Assembly: GCA_033439265.1 (NCBI GenBank)
Contig: JAVTVX010000027.1
Span: 14,709,001-14,773,000 of the forward strand
Direction: 5' to 3'
Length of the DNA stretch: 64,000 nt
Source: Dillenia suffruticosa
Lineage: Eukaryota; Streptophyta; Magnoliopsida; Dilleniales; Dilleniaceae
Part shown: one piece after another, positions 46,556 to 58,719 of the stretch
Numbering within the stretch: the stretch's first letter is position 1
Layout: the number at the start of each line of letters is the position of its first letter
The notes under the pieces: model-generated
Seen by the model: only the letters and a program-made list of their open reading frames with translations
Told to the model about the DNA's origin: nothing
Database searches by the model: none
Program-made: the position numbers and the translations under genes

Positions 46556-47941
46556 ATAAGTTTCAAATGTTTCTTTTTCATGATCTTAAGATGATCTGGC
46601 AAAGTATGTGATGAGTCCATTTTGTAATTCAATATTTGATCCAATTTTATCAAACGTTTTGAACTTTTAAATCTATTTCCTTCCCCCAGAGACTCGGAAA
46701 ATTTTCAAGAATTCGTTCGATTATCACCATTTTTTGAAAATGAGAATAATATTAGGTTAGACATGCAGTCAACCATAATATTATAATAAATCTCAAATTA
46801 TTTATTTTAAATATATTTACTCAAATTTAAAACAATTTTAAATTAGAAAAACTAATTTTCAAATATAAATAATGAGCAAAAATACAAATAATATAGGAGT
46901 GAAAAACAAATTTTCACATGGATATCCAAAATTAAGAAAATAATTTTTTTGACTCATATAAAATTTTTCAGAATTTTTTCAGCACTAAAAATAACTTTTA
47001 TGTAATTTCAAACAATTTTTATGTTTAAAAAATCTATAAAAATTATTTTCAAAATCTGAAAAATAAATTAGAAATTACAAAAAAATCCATGAAAAATAAA
47101 AATTATTTTTGGTGAAAATACTGACAGAAATGGAGGGCTCACATGCCCCCACACACTGTCGGGATGGACTGTCCAAAAGGGACACGCACCCGCTCTCCTT
47201 GGATGGCGCGTGTACTCCACGTACCGCCTTCCCAGGTTTTTCCAACTACCAAATTTTGGCTACCCCGCCATTTTCTATATCTCTGAATTCAACGGTAGTT
47301 TTGAATTTTTAATCGGACGTCTCTACCTTAGGGTGTGGATTTCACTTGCCACAACCAAGAGTGAGAAAGGCCAAAGTACTGTTCATCTTCTTCCTTAAAT
47401 TTCTTGTTTTCAACCCAAATTTCGAATGGTCATATTCTTTTTCAATTCTTAACCATTTTTTGTGACCTTTTTATGGTTGGAAAGCATTTTTTTAGAGAAA
47501 TCTAACAATATAAATTTCATATCACGAAATACAATATTTTTAAAGATACAAGTATATTAATTTTCGGCTAGGGTTTATTATATCTCATAATGTACTCATC
47601 AGTTCCATGCCAAATTTTGTAAATTTAATTCTCATGTTATAAACATGCTAGTATATAAAATTGAGAGCACCCGTTGAACCAATTTCAAGTTGCCATTAAT
47701 GTACTATAAAAAATATCCATGGTATTTTTCATATTTTTAGCACCCAAAAAGAGATGGGAAACACCCATTATGGCTCTGATACCAATAAAGATTTTAAACA
47801 AACCAACAAATAATTTTCGTATGCGGAAATTCTCGGATTTTAAATGGATTAAAATTACTTACCTCTTTTCGACTGTTGGGTATTTTAGGTCGAGAGAATA
47901 TTATAAAATTGGATCACTCTCTATTGTTCCACAATCCAAAT
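46556..47941 (-). mobile_element. Remnant of a second copia-like element (element 5): gag trace, leader, primer site, LTR start
   Basis: Primer site GGCTCTGATACCA (47770-47782), the reverse complement of TGGTATCAGAGCC, shows a minus-strand copia. Downstream on its strand is about 1.1 kb of leader (with a GC-richer part at 47105-47400), then a gag-like block YKMDSSHTLPDHLK (about 46625-46580). The LTR begins near 47783 and is cut at 47941 by copia 4; it continues at 59733. No pol is found: the rest was lost, perhaps when copia 3 became adjacent. Confidence 0.65.
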
Positions 47942-50118
47942 TGATATTTGGCTATAGAGGGGCGAATAGTTGAATATGGATCTTTTGTGTTTTTTGAAAT
48001 TTTGAAACTTATAACAAAAGAAATGAATAATGAAGAGTAGAGAACACCTAAAACCTTTTATAGTGATTCTACCAAATTTATTATACGTCCACTCCCAAGC
48101 TACCTCTAGATTTTCGTTAATAATTTAAAGATATAAACTTGAATGCAGATTCAAGTTCAACCTTTACAGTGCTTCTACTTAACACTACGTTTCATTCCTT
48201 CACAGATTGATTCTTAAGACCTAAAGCAGTGATCCACACTTTTTAATTTTTTGACACTTGTTCAAATTTGAAAAATGAATATCAAGAATAGAGACTTTCT
48301 ATCATCAAATGTGACAAATTGCGAATAAGTTTTTGAAATTCTGAGACAAATGAAAGAATTTAAGAACACAGATAAATACAACAAATGTAAATAAGGAATT
48401 TTCAGAATATTCAATCAAGCATCTAAATTCGTTTCTTATCTTCTTCGTTTTAACTCTCTGGTATTTATTGATGCATTAAAGAGATCCGTTGGGGGTTGTT
48501 GAGTGTTGCTGTGTTCAAACATTATGCAATTAATGTCCGCCTTTAATGCCATGTGCAATAGTTCTAAGTTTCGCGCTGAACCTCCATTCCTTTACACTTT
48601 TAACTTAGCCAATGAAAACTAGTTTATACTGCATTTGTACGTTAGTTTAATAGAAATGGAAATAATCAAAGAATCAAGGAAATGAAGTGGCCGTTGAGTT
48701 CAAATCTATTTCACAGATTTGGTTTCTAACAATTTTGGGTCAATATATTTAAGTGGCACATCGAACTGAATTAAAAAATTTTTAGTGTATTTTTTGACAA
48801 TCAAGTTGATAAGATTGTACTCAAGCCAACAAGATCATGTACCAGATAAAATAACCTTCATTCCTTTACACTTTTAACTTAGCCAATCAAAACTAGTTTA
48901 TACTGCATTTGTACGTTAGTTTAATAGAAATGGAAATAATCAAAGAATCAAGGAAATGAAGTGGCCGTTGAGTTCAAATCTATTTCACAGATTTGGTTTC
49001 TAACAATTTTGGGTCAATATGTTTAAGTGGCACATCGAACTGAATTAAAAAAATTTTAGTGTATTTTTTGACAATCAAGTTGATAAGATTGTACTCAAAC
49101 CAACAAGATCATGTACCAGATAAAATAGGTGGATACACAGTTTTAAATTGGTCAATATGTGTATGCATGTTAACATGACTGATGACAGGTCGATGTATGA
49201 TTCTAAGAAGTCAATAAACATTAAGTCGATAAGTCAACTGTATACATCGACATATTACTATGCAGGTAAAAATTGGTAGACCTGTACAAATGAATTGGTC
49301 GATGTGTGTATGTGTGTCAACAAGAATGAGGGCAGGTCAAAGTGTGAACTCAATAAATAAAAACTACCAGGTCGACAAGTTTTCTTCAAATATCGACGTA
49401 TCACTATTCAATACTCAAATAGGTAGACCTGTTTTCTAAAATTGGTTGATGTGTTAGGGTAGGTCGATAAAGTCAGATAGTAGGTCGATGTGTGATACTT
49501 AAGCAACGCTACATCAGGTCGATATTTCTTGGTCTTATATCGATTTGTTCTTATGTCTTCTTAAAATTGGTGAACATGACTTATAAAATAAGTTGATGTG
49601 TTGCTTTCATGTTGACAGGGTTAATAACAGGTCGATGTGTAATACTTAGGAAATAGGTGAAACAGATCGACAAGTTATCGGACATATCAATATCCTAGTA
49701 TTTTTGCCTAGTGTGTGTCGATATGTATCAAAAATAAGTCGATGCACTTTTAAATCTAGTCAACATATCACTCTAAATTTGTCCACATGAGACTGTTCAG
49801 GTATATGTGTGTTAAATTCAAGTCGATGTAATAAATAGGTCGATGTGTTGCAGGTGTATCAATATGTTTTTACTTAGTTATTTTCATTGTATTCCTATAA
49901 CACAGGTCGACTTATCTTGCTCATCAGGTCGATGCGCTTAGGGTTGAGTTAAAATCGGTTGACATAAGGCTTAAATTGATGGATTTGAGATGCAGGTCGT
50001 TATGTTTTAAGATCAGGTCGACAAGATGTACAGACTTCTGATTTCTAATTTCTTTTCTGATTTTCTTTGAATTTGTTTTCTTTTATTCTCTCATCATCAA
50101 AATTTTTCTATCTCAACA
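47942..50118 (-). repeat. Copia 4 3' LTR (2177 bp) with internal 274-bp duplication
   Basis: Longer than the 5' LTR because of a 274-bp tandem duplication: ATTCCTTTACACTTTTAACT occurs at 48586 and 48860, and ATGTACCAGATAAAATA closes both units. On the element's strand the purine tract AAAAATAGGGAGAT directly precedes the TGTTGAGATAG start. Confidence 0.88.
49140..50035. repeat. GTCGAC-word array, 147-bp period (copia 4 3' LTR)
   Basis: Equivalent positions of the TTGGTCGATGTGT phrase fall at 49150, 49297, 49444 and 49591: three intervals of exactly 147 bp although the words have diverged (GGTCAATATGT, GGTTGATGTGT, AGTTGATGTGT). Confidence 0.88.
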
Positions 50119-51149
50119 ATCTCCCTATTTTTTATGATGACAAAACTCTTAATGTTTTACCTATAATCTTGGATCCATTTTGATTCTACTTAGATGACAT
50201 TTGCTTCACTTACCACTGTATTTGGAAGTCTGCACTTAGTCACTTGCACACTTTTGCACTTAGTTTACATCTCTCACACTTAGTCACCTACACACTTCTA
50301 CATTTCTTACACTTAACCTCACATTCTCACAACACACTTAGTCTGCACACTTCTCATTTCTCATATTTTTCTCCCCCTTTTTATCATCAATAAAAAGGCA
50401 CCAATACTTAGATAGCATAGCATTCCTCACTTGACAGATACACTCCACAGCACCAATACTTTTCCTGTACACATTCTGCATACATCTACACATCTGCATT
50501 TCAATTAACAAATGATACTTCACTTAACAGATGACATTTCTCATTGACACATGCTGCACATATGCACTCGACATACATGTAGCTGCAATTCACATAGTCA
50601 CATACATGTGTGCTTCAGTTTATCATCTCAATTTCTGACACATCTGTACACTATTCACCACAATCATCATTTTTTTATACTATATCAATCGATATCTGGA
50701 GTTATATTTTGACTAATATAGTTCAAAACTTATAGTAGCCCATTTAAGGGGATTACCCTCCTAACATAGTTTTTTTCATGCCCAAGACGCAAGTCATACT
50801 TGTGACCTTGGTTAAAAGATCTAGCGCCACATTCCACTAGACCTACACTCCCTCTTAATCATCAGTACATATACTCCACCTTAATTAGTGTACCCACTCC
50901 TCATCAGCTAGTACATAGCCATTTCAGAATAATCAACAAAGTCACCTCCATTCCATTATCACACATTCAAACAATATCACTTCATCAAAGAGAATAAAAG
51001 GCACAATAGGTTATCCATGCATTTCCAATAGATAAACAAATATATAATAAGCTATAAAATTGCATTGCCAAAGAAAAGTTTACACATCACATGAAGATTA
51101 ATGTCTCATAGTGCATTCAAGATAAAATCCAAGTAAATAAAAAATGATT

Positions 51150-52446
51150 AGACAATTAAAAAATGACAAGTACCTAAACTCGTAAGATCTTGATGGTTTT
51201 GGATCATTCTTTGATTTTCCTTTTTCTTTGACCAAAGAGTCCAATTTTTCCTTAACACCTTCAAGTTCCATCTTTACGAAGCAACTCATTTGGCCTATCA
51301 TGGTTTACCTTCTTTTAATGTTTTATAATTTTTCCCAAATCATCTCAAGTGTGATTGGTTGAATGCTTAAAGATTCACCTTCTTCTATTCTTCTTTTTTT
51401 CCTTGGTTCATTTTCGGTGGCTTCTTCAATATCATCATCAATCCCTTCAGCCCGTCTTTTGCTTGCTCCCCCTTCCTTTCTCACCCAATTTCCTTCACTG
51501 TTATTCATCTATCTTGCTCTCAACATTGAAGATGAATTAATTGTATTCTTCTCGTTCAACTCAATTACTATATCTTTATCCAACTCTACAAGATTTTTTG
51601 ATAAAATATCAGTAATCATGCTAGCATATGGTAAAAGAGAAATCTCATACCTATGTGCAGCTATCATGAAGTGAGGAACTATGAAGTGTTGTCCGGGATT
51701 CTTCCAACTCAGGATACAAGCCATTAACCAAAAATCTTCGCTTGAGACAGTTGTACAATTCCCATCCCTATGTCTTAACACATGTGACACAATCAAATGA
51801 AGGATGCGTTCATGATAACCTAATTCTGTGGCACTAGTGTTAACTATTGTCAGATTCTCATAACCGAATACAATTCTAACATATTGTAAATAGCTAGATT
51901 TCATGTATGGTTTGTAGTTATCATACGATACCCAAGCAATATCACTTTCTCGACATACATTCCTAGGTGTTACTTCAATCTCCTTCTATTCACAAAAATT
52001 CTAATTGCGCATAAGACAGAGTGATGATCCAAAATTATTCGTGTCTCATTCTTAATTTCATCAGAAATTGCTTCGATATTGTTGTAAAACAATTTAACTG
52101 CCTTCTTATGAGTGTACTTGTTGGGATTCAAAAGCCAATTAGGGCATACCTCAATTAGATGCTCTTCATACTTGAAATTCGTCTTCTTTAAGATTACCCA
52201 GTCGATTAATCTTCCTTGGTTCACTTTCCTCTTCGAAAATACTTTCTCATACAAGTCATTTTGTTCGATTGTCTAGAATTCATGTGTGTTGAATTGCAGG
52301 GTAGGTTCTAGCTGCGGAGGAGGAGTGGGAGGTTTCATGGTTCTCGTAGATGAGGGTTTTAAGGATGAACCTTTGGCCATGGGTTTCAAAGATTGTTTAG
52401 AAGACTCCGAAGGTTTCTTGATGGGTAACTTCATCTTCGGCGCCAT
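51150..52446 (-). pseudogene. Copia 4 extra ORF between pol and 3' LTR (about 430 aa), broken
   Basis: Minus strand from ATG 52446: MAPKMKLPIKKPSESSKQSL, a PPTPPP run, a stop after QFNTHEF, then LYEKVFSKRKVNQGRLIDWV, FKYEEHLIEVCPNWLLNPNK, KAVKLFYNNIEAIS and, after a shift, MKSSYLQYVRIVFGYENL, GYHERILHLIVSHVLRHRDG, PHFMIAAHRYEISLLPYASM, VELDKDIVIELNEKN. A charged NLS-like patch SKRRAEG...EPRKKRRIEEGE and a coiled-coil tail MELEGVKEKLDSLVKEKGKS follow. Domain order equals that of copia 3, so the protein is a family trait. The basic patch suggests nucleic-acid binding or nuclear import; that is inference. Sirevirus env-like by position; function unknown. Confidence 0.75.
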
Positions 52447-52564
52447 GGTAAGTTTGATTCTTGCAGAAATTGAACGATCTAGGGTTCAATTGAGTGGTTA
52501 GGGTTTCAATTTTGACAGATTAGGGTTTCAGGAGAAGATGAAAGTTTGAAATGTGGATGAATAG

Positions 52565-52875
52565 TTAGATAGGTCGATGTGTTAACCGTTCGTATTCCAT
52601 TTTGCATGTCACAGGTTGACATCTTCTCATGCAGATCGACCTGTTTAATGATTTTATGAGTCATTGGGTCGATACATTATGAAAGGCATCGGCCTAATTT
52701 CCTATTGCTGCACAAATCGACATACTTATATTCAGGTCAACATATCACCTTCTATTTTTCATTCTAAGTGTTAGGTCGATAACTTTTTCAAATTCAATGA
52801 CTAGTAGGTTGACATGACTTTATACTCTTTTAATTTGTCGACATATTTAAGAAATAGGTCGACCTGAAGTTCGTT
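52565..52875. repeat. Short GTCGAC-word array between pol and the extra ORF (copia 4)
   Basis: Words AGGTCGATGTGTT, CAGATCGACCTG, GGGTCGATA, AAATCGACATA, AGGTCGATAA, TTTGTCGACAT and AGGTCGACCTG within about 300 bp. Counterpart of 41690-41960. Confidence 0.75.
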
Positions 52876-52984
52876 TTTCTGATTTATGAGTGTGCTTTGT
52901 TTTCATATCTTCTTTTCTGTTTCTCTATTTCTATCATTCCGAATTTTCTTCTGAGTTCACAAAATCTATTTTTATCTAGAGATT

Positions 52985-55900
52985 TGGTAAGGATGTCGGC
53001 AATTTATTTTTGAATCTCAATATACTCAAGAACAATTTCATTTCTTAGAATATGGTTTCTTATGCATTTAATTGGTATACAATCAAAATTTAACTCATCG
53101 TTTTTCATTTGGTGTTTGATCCAAATGATTTGTGCAGTGCATTGTCTAGCTGAAATATGTTCTGCCTCGGTTGTTGACAATCCTGCATTGCTTTGTTTCT
53201 TGGAAGACTATGATACCGACAAGCTTTCAAAGAATTGACAAGTACCACTGGTACATTTTCTATCTATTTTATATCCGGCAAAGTCAGTATCACAAAATTC
53301 AAGCAATTGAAAGTTTAAATTTTTGTCATATTAAATACTTAAATGTGAGTTTTCTTTTAGATATCTAAAAATTGTTTTGACAATTGCTAAGTAGGATTCT
53401 TTTGGATTTGATTAGAATCTAGTACAAAAACATACATGAATTGTATATCTGATCTTGAAGCAGTGAGATACAATAGAGATCCAATCATATTTCTGTATAA
53501 TTTTTGATAAACTGATTTGTCATTTTCATTTTTATCTAATTTTATACTTGTACTCATTGGAGTAGCATTTTCCTTACAATTACTGAATCCAAATCTTTTA
53601 ATAAGGTCATTTGTATATTTTGATTGATTGATAAAAATTTCATTCTCTGATTGCTTAATTTGAAGTCCAAGAAAGTAATTTAACTCTCTCATTGTACTCA
53701 TTTCAAACTCCCTCTGTATTTTAATTGTAAATTGTTCACATATTTTTTCACTAGTTCCTCCGAAAATTATATCGTCAACATATATTTGGAAGATCAGAAA
53801 GTTGTTTTCTTTTCTTTTTATAAAGAGGGTTGTATCTATTTTTATTATTTCAAAATTATTTTCAATTAAGAAGTTACTGAACCTTTCATACTAAACTCTA
53901 AGAGTTTGTTTCAGACCATACAAGGATTTGATCAATTTGTAAACATATTCAAGACATTTTGGATCTTCAAAACCACGTGGTTGTTCAACATATATGGTTT
54001 CATTTAAATATCCATTCAGAAAGGCATTCTTAATATCCATTTGATATACCTTAAAGTTCATAAAGTAAGAGAAGACGAGAAGTATTCTAATTGTTTCTAT
54101 TCTAGCCACTGGAGTATATGTTTCATCATAGTCAATTACTTCCTCTTGGTTACAACCTTGGGCCACTAATCTTGCCTTGTTCCTCGTGATTGTTTCATAT
54201 TCATCAAGTTTTTTTCTGAAAACCCATTTAGTTCGAATCACAAATTGATCTGATGGTCTAGGGACAAGATTCCATACTTAGTTTCTTTCAAATTGATTTA
54301 ATTCATCTTGTATAGCCATTATCTAATTTTCATCTCCTAAGATTTCTTCCACATTTTTAGGTTTCATTCTGATAGATGAAGGCTACGTATTCACATTGGT
54401 TTTGCAATGCTGATCTAGTTCTGACGCCTGATCCAACATCTCACATCATATTTTCTGGATTTATATTTTTTCTGATTTGGGGGTATTTGATTGCATGTTC
54501 TTGTTGAGTTTTATCCTTTTCTTCTTGTTCATTGACTTCATTAGTTTTTTCTTTTTGGGAATTCATATCGTCAGTTAGGTTCAATTCATTTAATTTTTCA
54601 GAAATATCTTCACATCTAATCTTCTCATACTAGAGTCATTTTCTTCATCAAATTCAACATAGATTGATTCTTCTACTATCATGGTTCTCTTGTTATATAC
54701 TCTAGATGACTTACTTGTTGTGGAATATTCTAAAAAGATTGTTTCATCACTTTTTGTATCAAATTTTTCTAATATTTCTTTTTCATTGTTTAGAACAAAA
54801 CATTTGCATCCAAAGATTTTAAAATATACTATGTTTGGTTTTTTTCATTTGTAAAGTTTATAAGGTGTTTTCTTTAGAATTTGTCTTATTAGTACTCTAT
54901 TCAAAATGTAGCAAGCAGTATTCACTATTTCTTCTCAAAAGAATTTTGATAGATTATACTCACAGAGCATGGTTCTATCAATTTCCTGTAGAGTTTTGTT
55001 CTTTTTCTCTACCACCCCATTTTGTTGAGGTGTCATAAGTGTTTGAAAAGTTGTGGCCAATGCTATGATAGCTACAAAATTCTTTCATAGTTCTATTTTC
55101 AAATTTTTTGTCATAATCACTTCTAATGTTTTTAACTATCATTCCTTTCTCATTTTAAATTTTCTTGCACAATTTGATGATAGCTTCACTAGCGTCCTCC
55201 TTCTTGGCAAGAAATAAAATCCATATGTATCTAAAGTAATCATCAATGATTACAAAACCATAATATTTTTCACCTAAACTTTAAGTTCTAATTGGACCAA
55301 ACAAATCAATGTGAAGAAATTCCAAAGGGTTGCTAGTTGATACATGGTTTTTTGGTTTGAAGAAGGTCTTGGTTTGTTTCCCTGTTATATAAATATCACA
55401 CAATTTGTCCTTTTCGAATTTTAATTTCGAATTTTAATTTAGACAGACCTTTCATTATATCTTTCCCAACTAACTTTGAAATTGAGTCCATACTAGCATG
55501 TCATAGTCTTCTATACCATAACCATAATGTGTTTTTACTTACTGCAACTTAGCATTATTCATTCGGAATTTCTAAGTGTTCTAAATCTATCATATATATA
55601 TTTCATCTTCTATGACCAATGAATTTAAAAATACCAGAGGTTTTGTCAATAATAGAGCATGCATCAAATTCAAACATGAATAAATAATTTTTGTCACACA
55701 ATTGACTTACACTTAACAGACTAAATTTAAGACCAGAAACGAGAAAAAATTTTGAATTTGAGGATTAATAGACTTACCTCCTATTTTGCCTATTCTGATG
55801 ACTTCTCCTTTTGGTTTGTCACCAAATGCTACTTTTCCTCCTTTTTTACTCTCGAGTTATGAGAATTTTAAGATATTCCTAGTCATATATCTTGAATATC

Positions 55901-56150
55901 CACTGTCTATACACTAGACTGACTTTTTGAGAGATTCTTATCACACTTTTGCCTTAGGTACCCACATCTTCTTGGGTCCGGCTGAGTTATCTTTAAATTG
56001 ATTTTTAAGAATCTATTTTAAGTTCATTTTTTATAAGTTCAGAAGTCAACAAGTGTAAATAGAATGTCCAATGTTTTTGCAGTATGCACAATGGTTGTTA
56101 TTCATACTTGTATTCTTAATGTTGCCTGAAAATTTGTTTCTAAGATTGCA
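52985..56150 (-). pseudogene. Copia 4 pol, broken
   Basis: On the minus strand: second knuckle and linker with PKKMWVPKA (about 55980, typical of this copia group), pre-integrase/integrase 55560-54900 (CDIYITGKQTKTFFKPKN, LHIDLFGPIRT), RT 54300-53390 (WVFRKKLDEYETITRNKARL, MDIKNAFLNGYLNETIYVEQ, LIKSLYGLKQT, then IYVDDIIFGG with the catalytic pair intact, about 53780). RT thumb/connection at 53701-53387. RNase H at 53380-52985 is damaged: the CDNTSAINL-to-HIDIRYHF segment present in copia 3 is deleted (about 53070), joining IPIKC to RNHILRNE, but ADILTKSLDK remains. Many stops. Confidence 0.87.
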
Positions 56151-56209
56151 GTTCTCTGACTTGTGCCCAATTTTCATGTATGTATAGCATCTTTGTAGTT
56201 TGATATTTT

Positions 56210-57743
56210 CAGAACTTGACACAAAGAATTTATATAGCTTTTCTAATTTTGAGTTGGATTATATCCTAATCCTGCCTTATCAAATACGCATCTTTGTGCT
56301 CCTAGCATGGTATCTAATTTTTCTTGACCTTGAATGAACTTCGTTTTGTTTGAGGTTTTTCTCTTTTTGTTCAGTTAATTCTTTTGTTAGAACTATGTTT
56401 TTATTTATTTGTTTCTTACTAGTCTTTTCCACCTTATTATTCAACTCCTTTTCGATTTGAGAAATTTTTAATTCTAATCTAGCATTTTCCTTGTTTAACT
56501 CATTAAGTTTTGTTTTTGATATTTCTAATATTTTAACAGTCTCGGTTAACTCCTTTTTCAACAAGTTATTTTTCATTTTTAGTCTTTTTAGTTCTTTAAG
56601 TGATTCTAGTAGTGCTTCATGCAATTCGGTGATAGTGAAGTTATTTTCACTAGAATCATAGCAAGAGAAATAAGAAATAAAATTTATCTTACTGTCTGAA
56701 GATTCCTCATTAGCCATGAAACATACATTGGCTTGTTCATCTTCACTTGAGATAGAATCTTCATCACTCCAAACTGCAAGTGCCTTCTTCTTTTTCATCT
56801 ATTTTCTTTCTTTCTTATGTTTCTTTTCATCTTATTTTTAGAGAGGGGCAATCAGTTTTTATATGTCTTAACTTCTTACACTAAAAGCACTCAATTTCCT
56901 CTTTGTTTTCTGGCATTTTGAAAAATGATTTGCTCTTGTTTCTTCTTTTCATTATGAATTTCTTGAATCTTCTAGCCAGGAGTGCTTCATCTTCATCATC
57001 ATCTTCCTTCTCTGAGTTTGGCGTACTTTTATCATTGTCAACTTTTAAAACCACTCATTTATCTCTTTCTTCTTTTGCTGACTCCTTCACATTCAGTTTC
57101 ATCTCATGGGTTATTAAAGACCCACAAGTTCATCCATTATCAGAGTTTCAAAATTCTTGGATTCTTTTATTGTAGCAGCCCTAAGTTCCCATGATTTTGG
57201 CAGTCTCCTCAGAATTTTGTCCACCATATCTTCCTGAGAAATTCCCTTTCCAAGTAATCTCAACTCATTTGTTATCTTATTGAATCTTGTTATCATTTCG
57301 TTGATTGTTTCTCATTTCTTCATCTTGAAGACTTCGTACTCTTACTTTAGCAGTCTGATTTTGTTCTTGAAAACTTGATCAGTACCTTTATAAGTAATTT
57401 CGAGTCTTTCCTAAATTTCTTTTGTTATGATGCATGATAAGACTCGATTGTATTCGTTGACGCTCAGAGCAAGGTAAAGGATATTTGTGGCTTTACAATT
57501 GGCTTGATAAGTCTTCTTCTGCTCAATTGTCATGTTTTTCAACTTGACTAGCACACGCACACCATCAATTTCTTCTGTGGGAAATTCAACTCCTTTTTCG
57601 ATTATTTTCCATGCATTTAAATCTTGTATAATTATGAAATTGCGCATTCTTTGTTTCCAGTAACTGAAGTTGCTTCCATTGAAGAATGACACACGATTTA
57701 TTGAGCAGACTTCTGCTGGTACATTATCTCTGTTGATGGTCAT
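56210..57743 (-). pseudogene. Copia 4 gag, broken
   Basis: Starts at ATG 57743 (MTINRDNVPAEVCSINRVSF), 60 bp inside the primer site. Order: FNGSNFSYWKQRMRNFI, NAWKIIEKGVEFP, QKKTYQANCKATNILYLALS, then after stops MITRFNKITNELRLLGKGIS, ILRRLPKSWELRAATIKESK, acidic linker, knuckle CF-stop-CKKLRHIKTDC (second position is a stop), Lys-rich patch, acidic patch and a long coiled coil (ELHEALLESLKELKRLKMKN to about 56400). Gag would form the particle shell. Coiled coils in gag are a Sirevirus-type feature. Confidence 0.85.
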
Positions 57744-57790
57744 TTGGACCTTTAGTGTTAAGCTGTTAGATTTTTTATTAGCACACACGT

Positions 57791-57802
57791 TCTGATACCA
57801 AT
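57791..57802 (-). other. Copia 4 primer binding site
   Basis: Plus strand GTTCTGATACCA, reverse complement TGGTATCAGAAC, one base from the tRNA-iMet site, next to the LTR start at 57803. Confidence 0.8.
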
Positions 57803-58719
57803 TGATATTTAGTTTAAAAATGGTAAATAATTGAATATGAATTTTTTGTATCTTTTTGAAAATTTGAAACTTGTAACAAAAGCAATGAATAATGAAGAGT
57901 AGAAAACACCCAAAACTTTTTATAGTGGTTCTACCAAATTTGGTATATGTCCACTCCCAGACTCCTCCTAGATTTTTCACTAATAATTTAAAAATATAAA
58001 CTTGATTGCAAGTTTAAATTCAATCTTTACGGTGTTTCTACTTAACACTACGTTTCAATCCTTCATAGATTGATTCTTAAGATCTAAAATAGTGATTCAT
58101 ACTCTTTAGTTTTTGACACTTGTTCAAATTTGAAAAATGAATGTCAGGAATAAAGGTTTTCTATCCTCAGATATGACAAATTGTGAATATGTTTATAAAA
58201 TTTTGAGATAGATGAAAGAATTTTAGAACACAGATAAATAAAACAAATGTAAGTGAGGATTTTTCAGAATATTCAATCAAGCATCCAGATTCATCTCTTA
58301 TCTTCTTCGCTTTAGCTCTCTAGTATCAATTGATACATTGAAGAGATCCATTAGGGGTTGTTGAGGGTTGCTTTGTTTGAACATTACACAATTAATGTCC
58401 GCCATTAATACTTTGTGTAACATTTCCAAGTTTTGCGCTGAATTTCCATCCTTTACTGACGCCACTTTTAACTTAGCCAATCAAATCTAGTTTATGCTGC
58501 ATTTGAACGTTTATTTGATAGAAATGGAAATAATCAGAGAATCAAGGAAACGAAGTAGACGTTAAGTTCAAATCTATTTCGCAAATTTTGTTTCTAACAA
58601 TTTTGGGTCGACATGTTTAAGTGACACATCGATTTGAATTCAAAAATTTATAGTGTATTTTTGGATAAACAGGTCGACAAGATCATGTACCAAATAAAAT
58701 AAGTAAACACAGTTTTAAA

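Noticed and set aside
37434..46560. ATAAG on both sides of copia 3 as a target duplication
   Set aside because: The right-hand LTR end is missing, so the match at 46556-46560 cannot be a true flank; likely chance.
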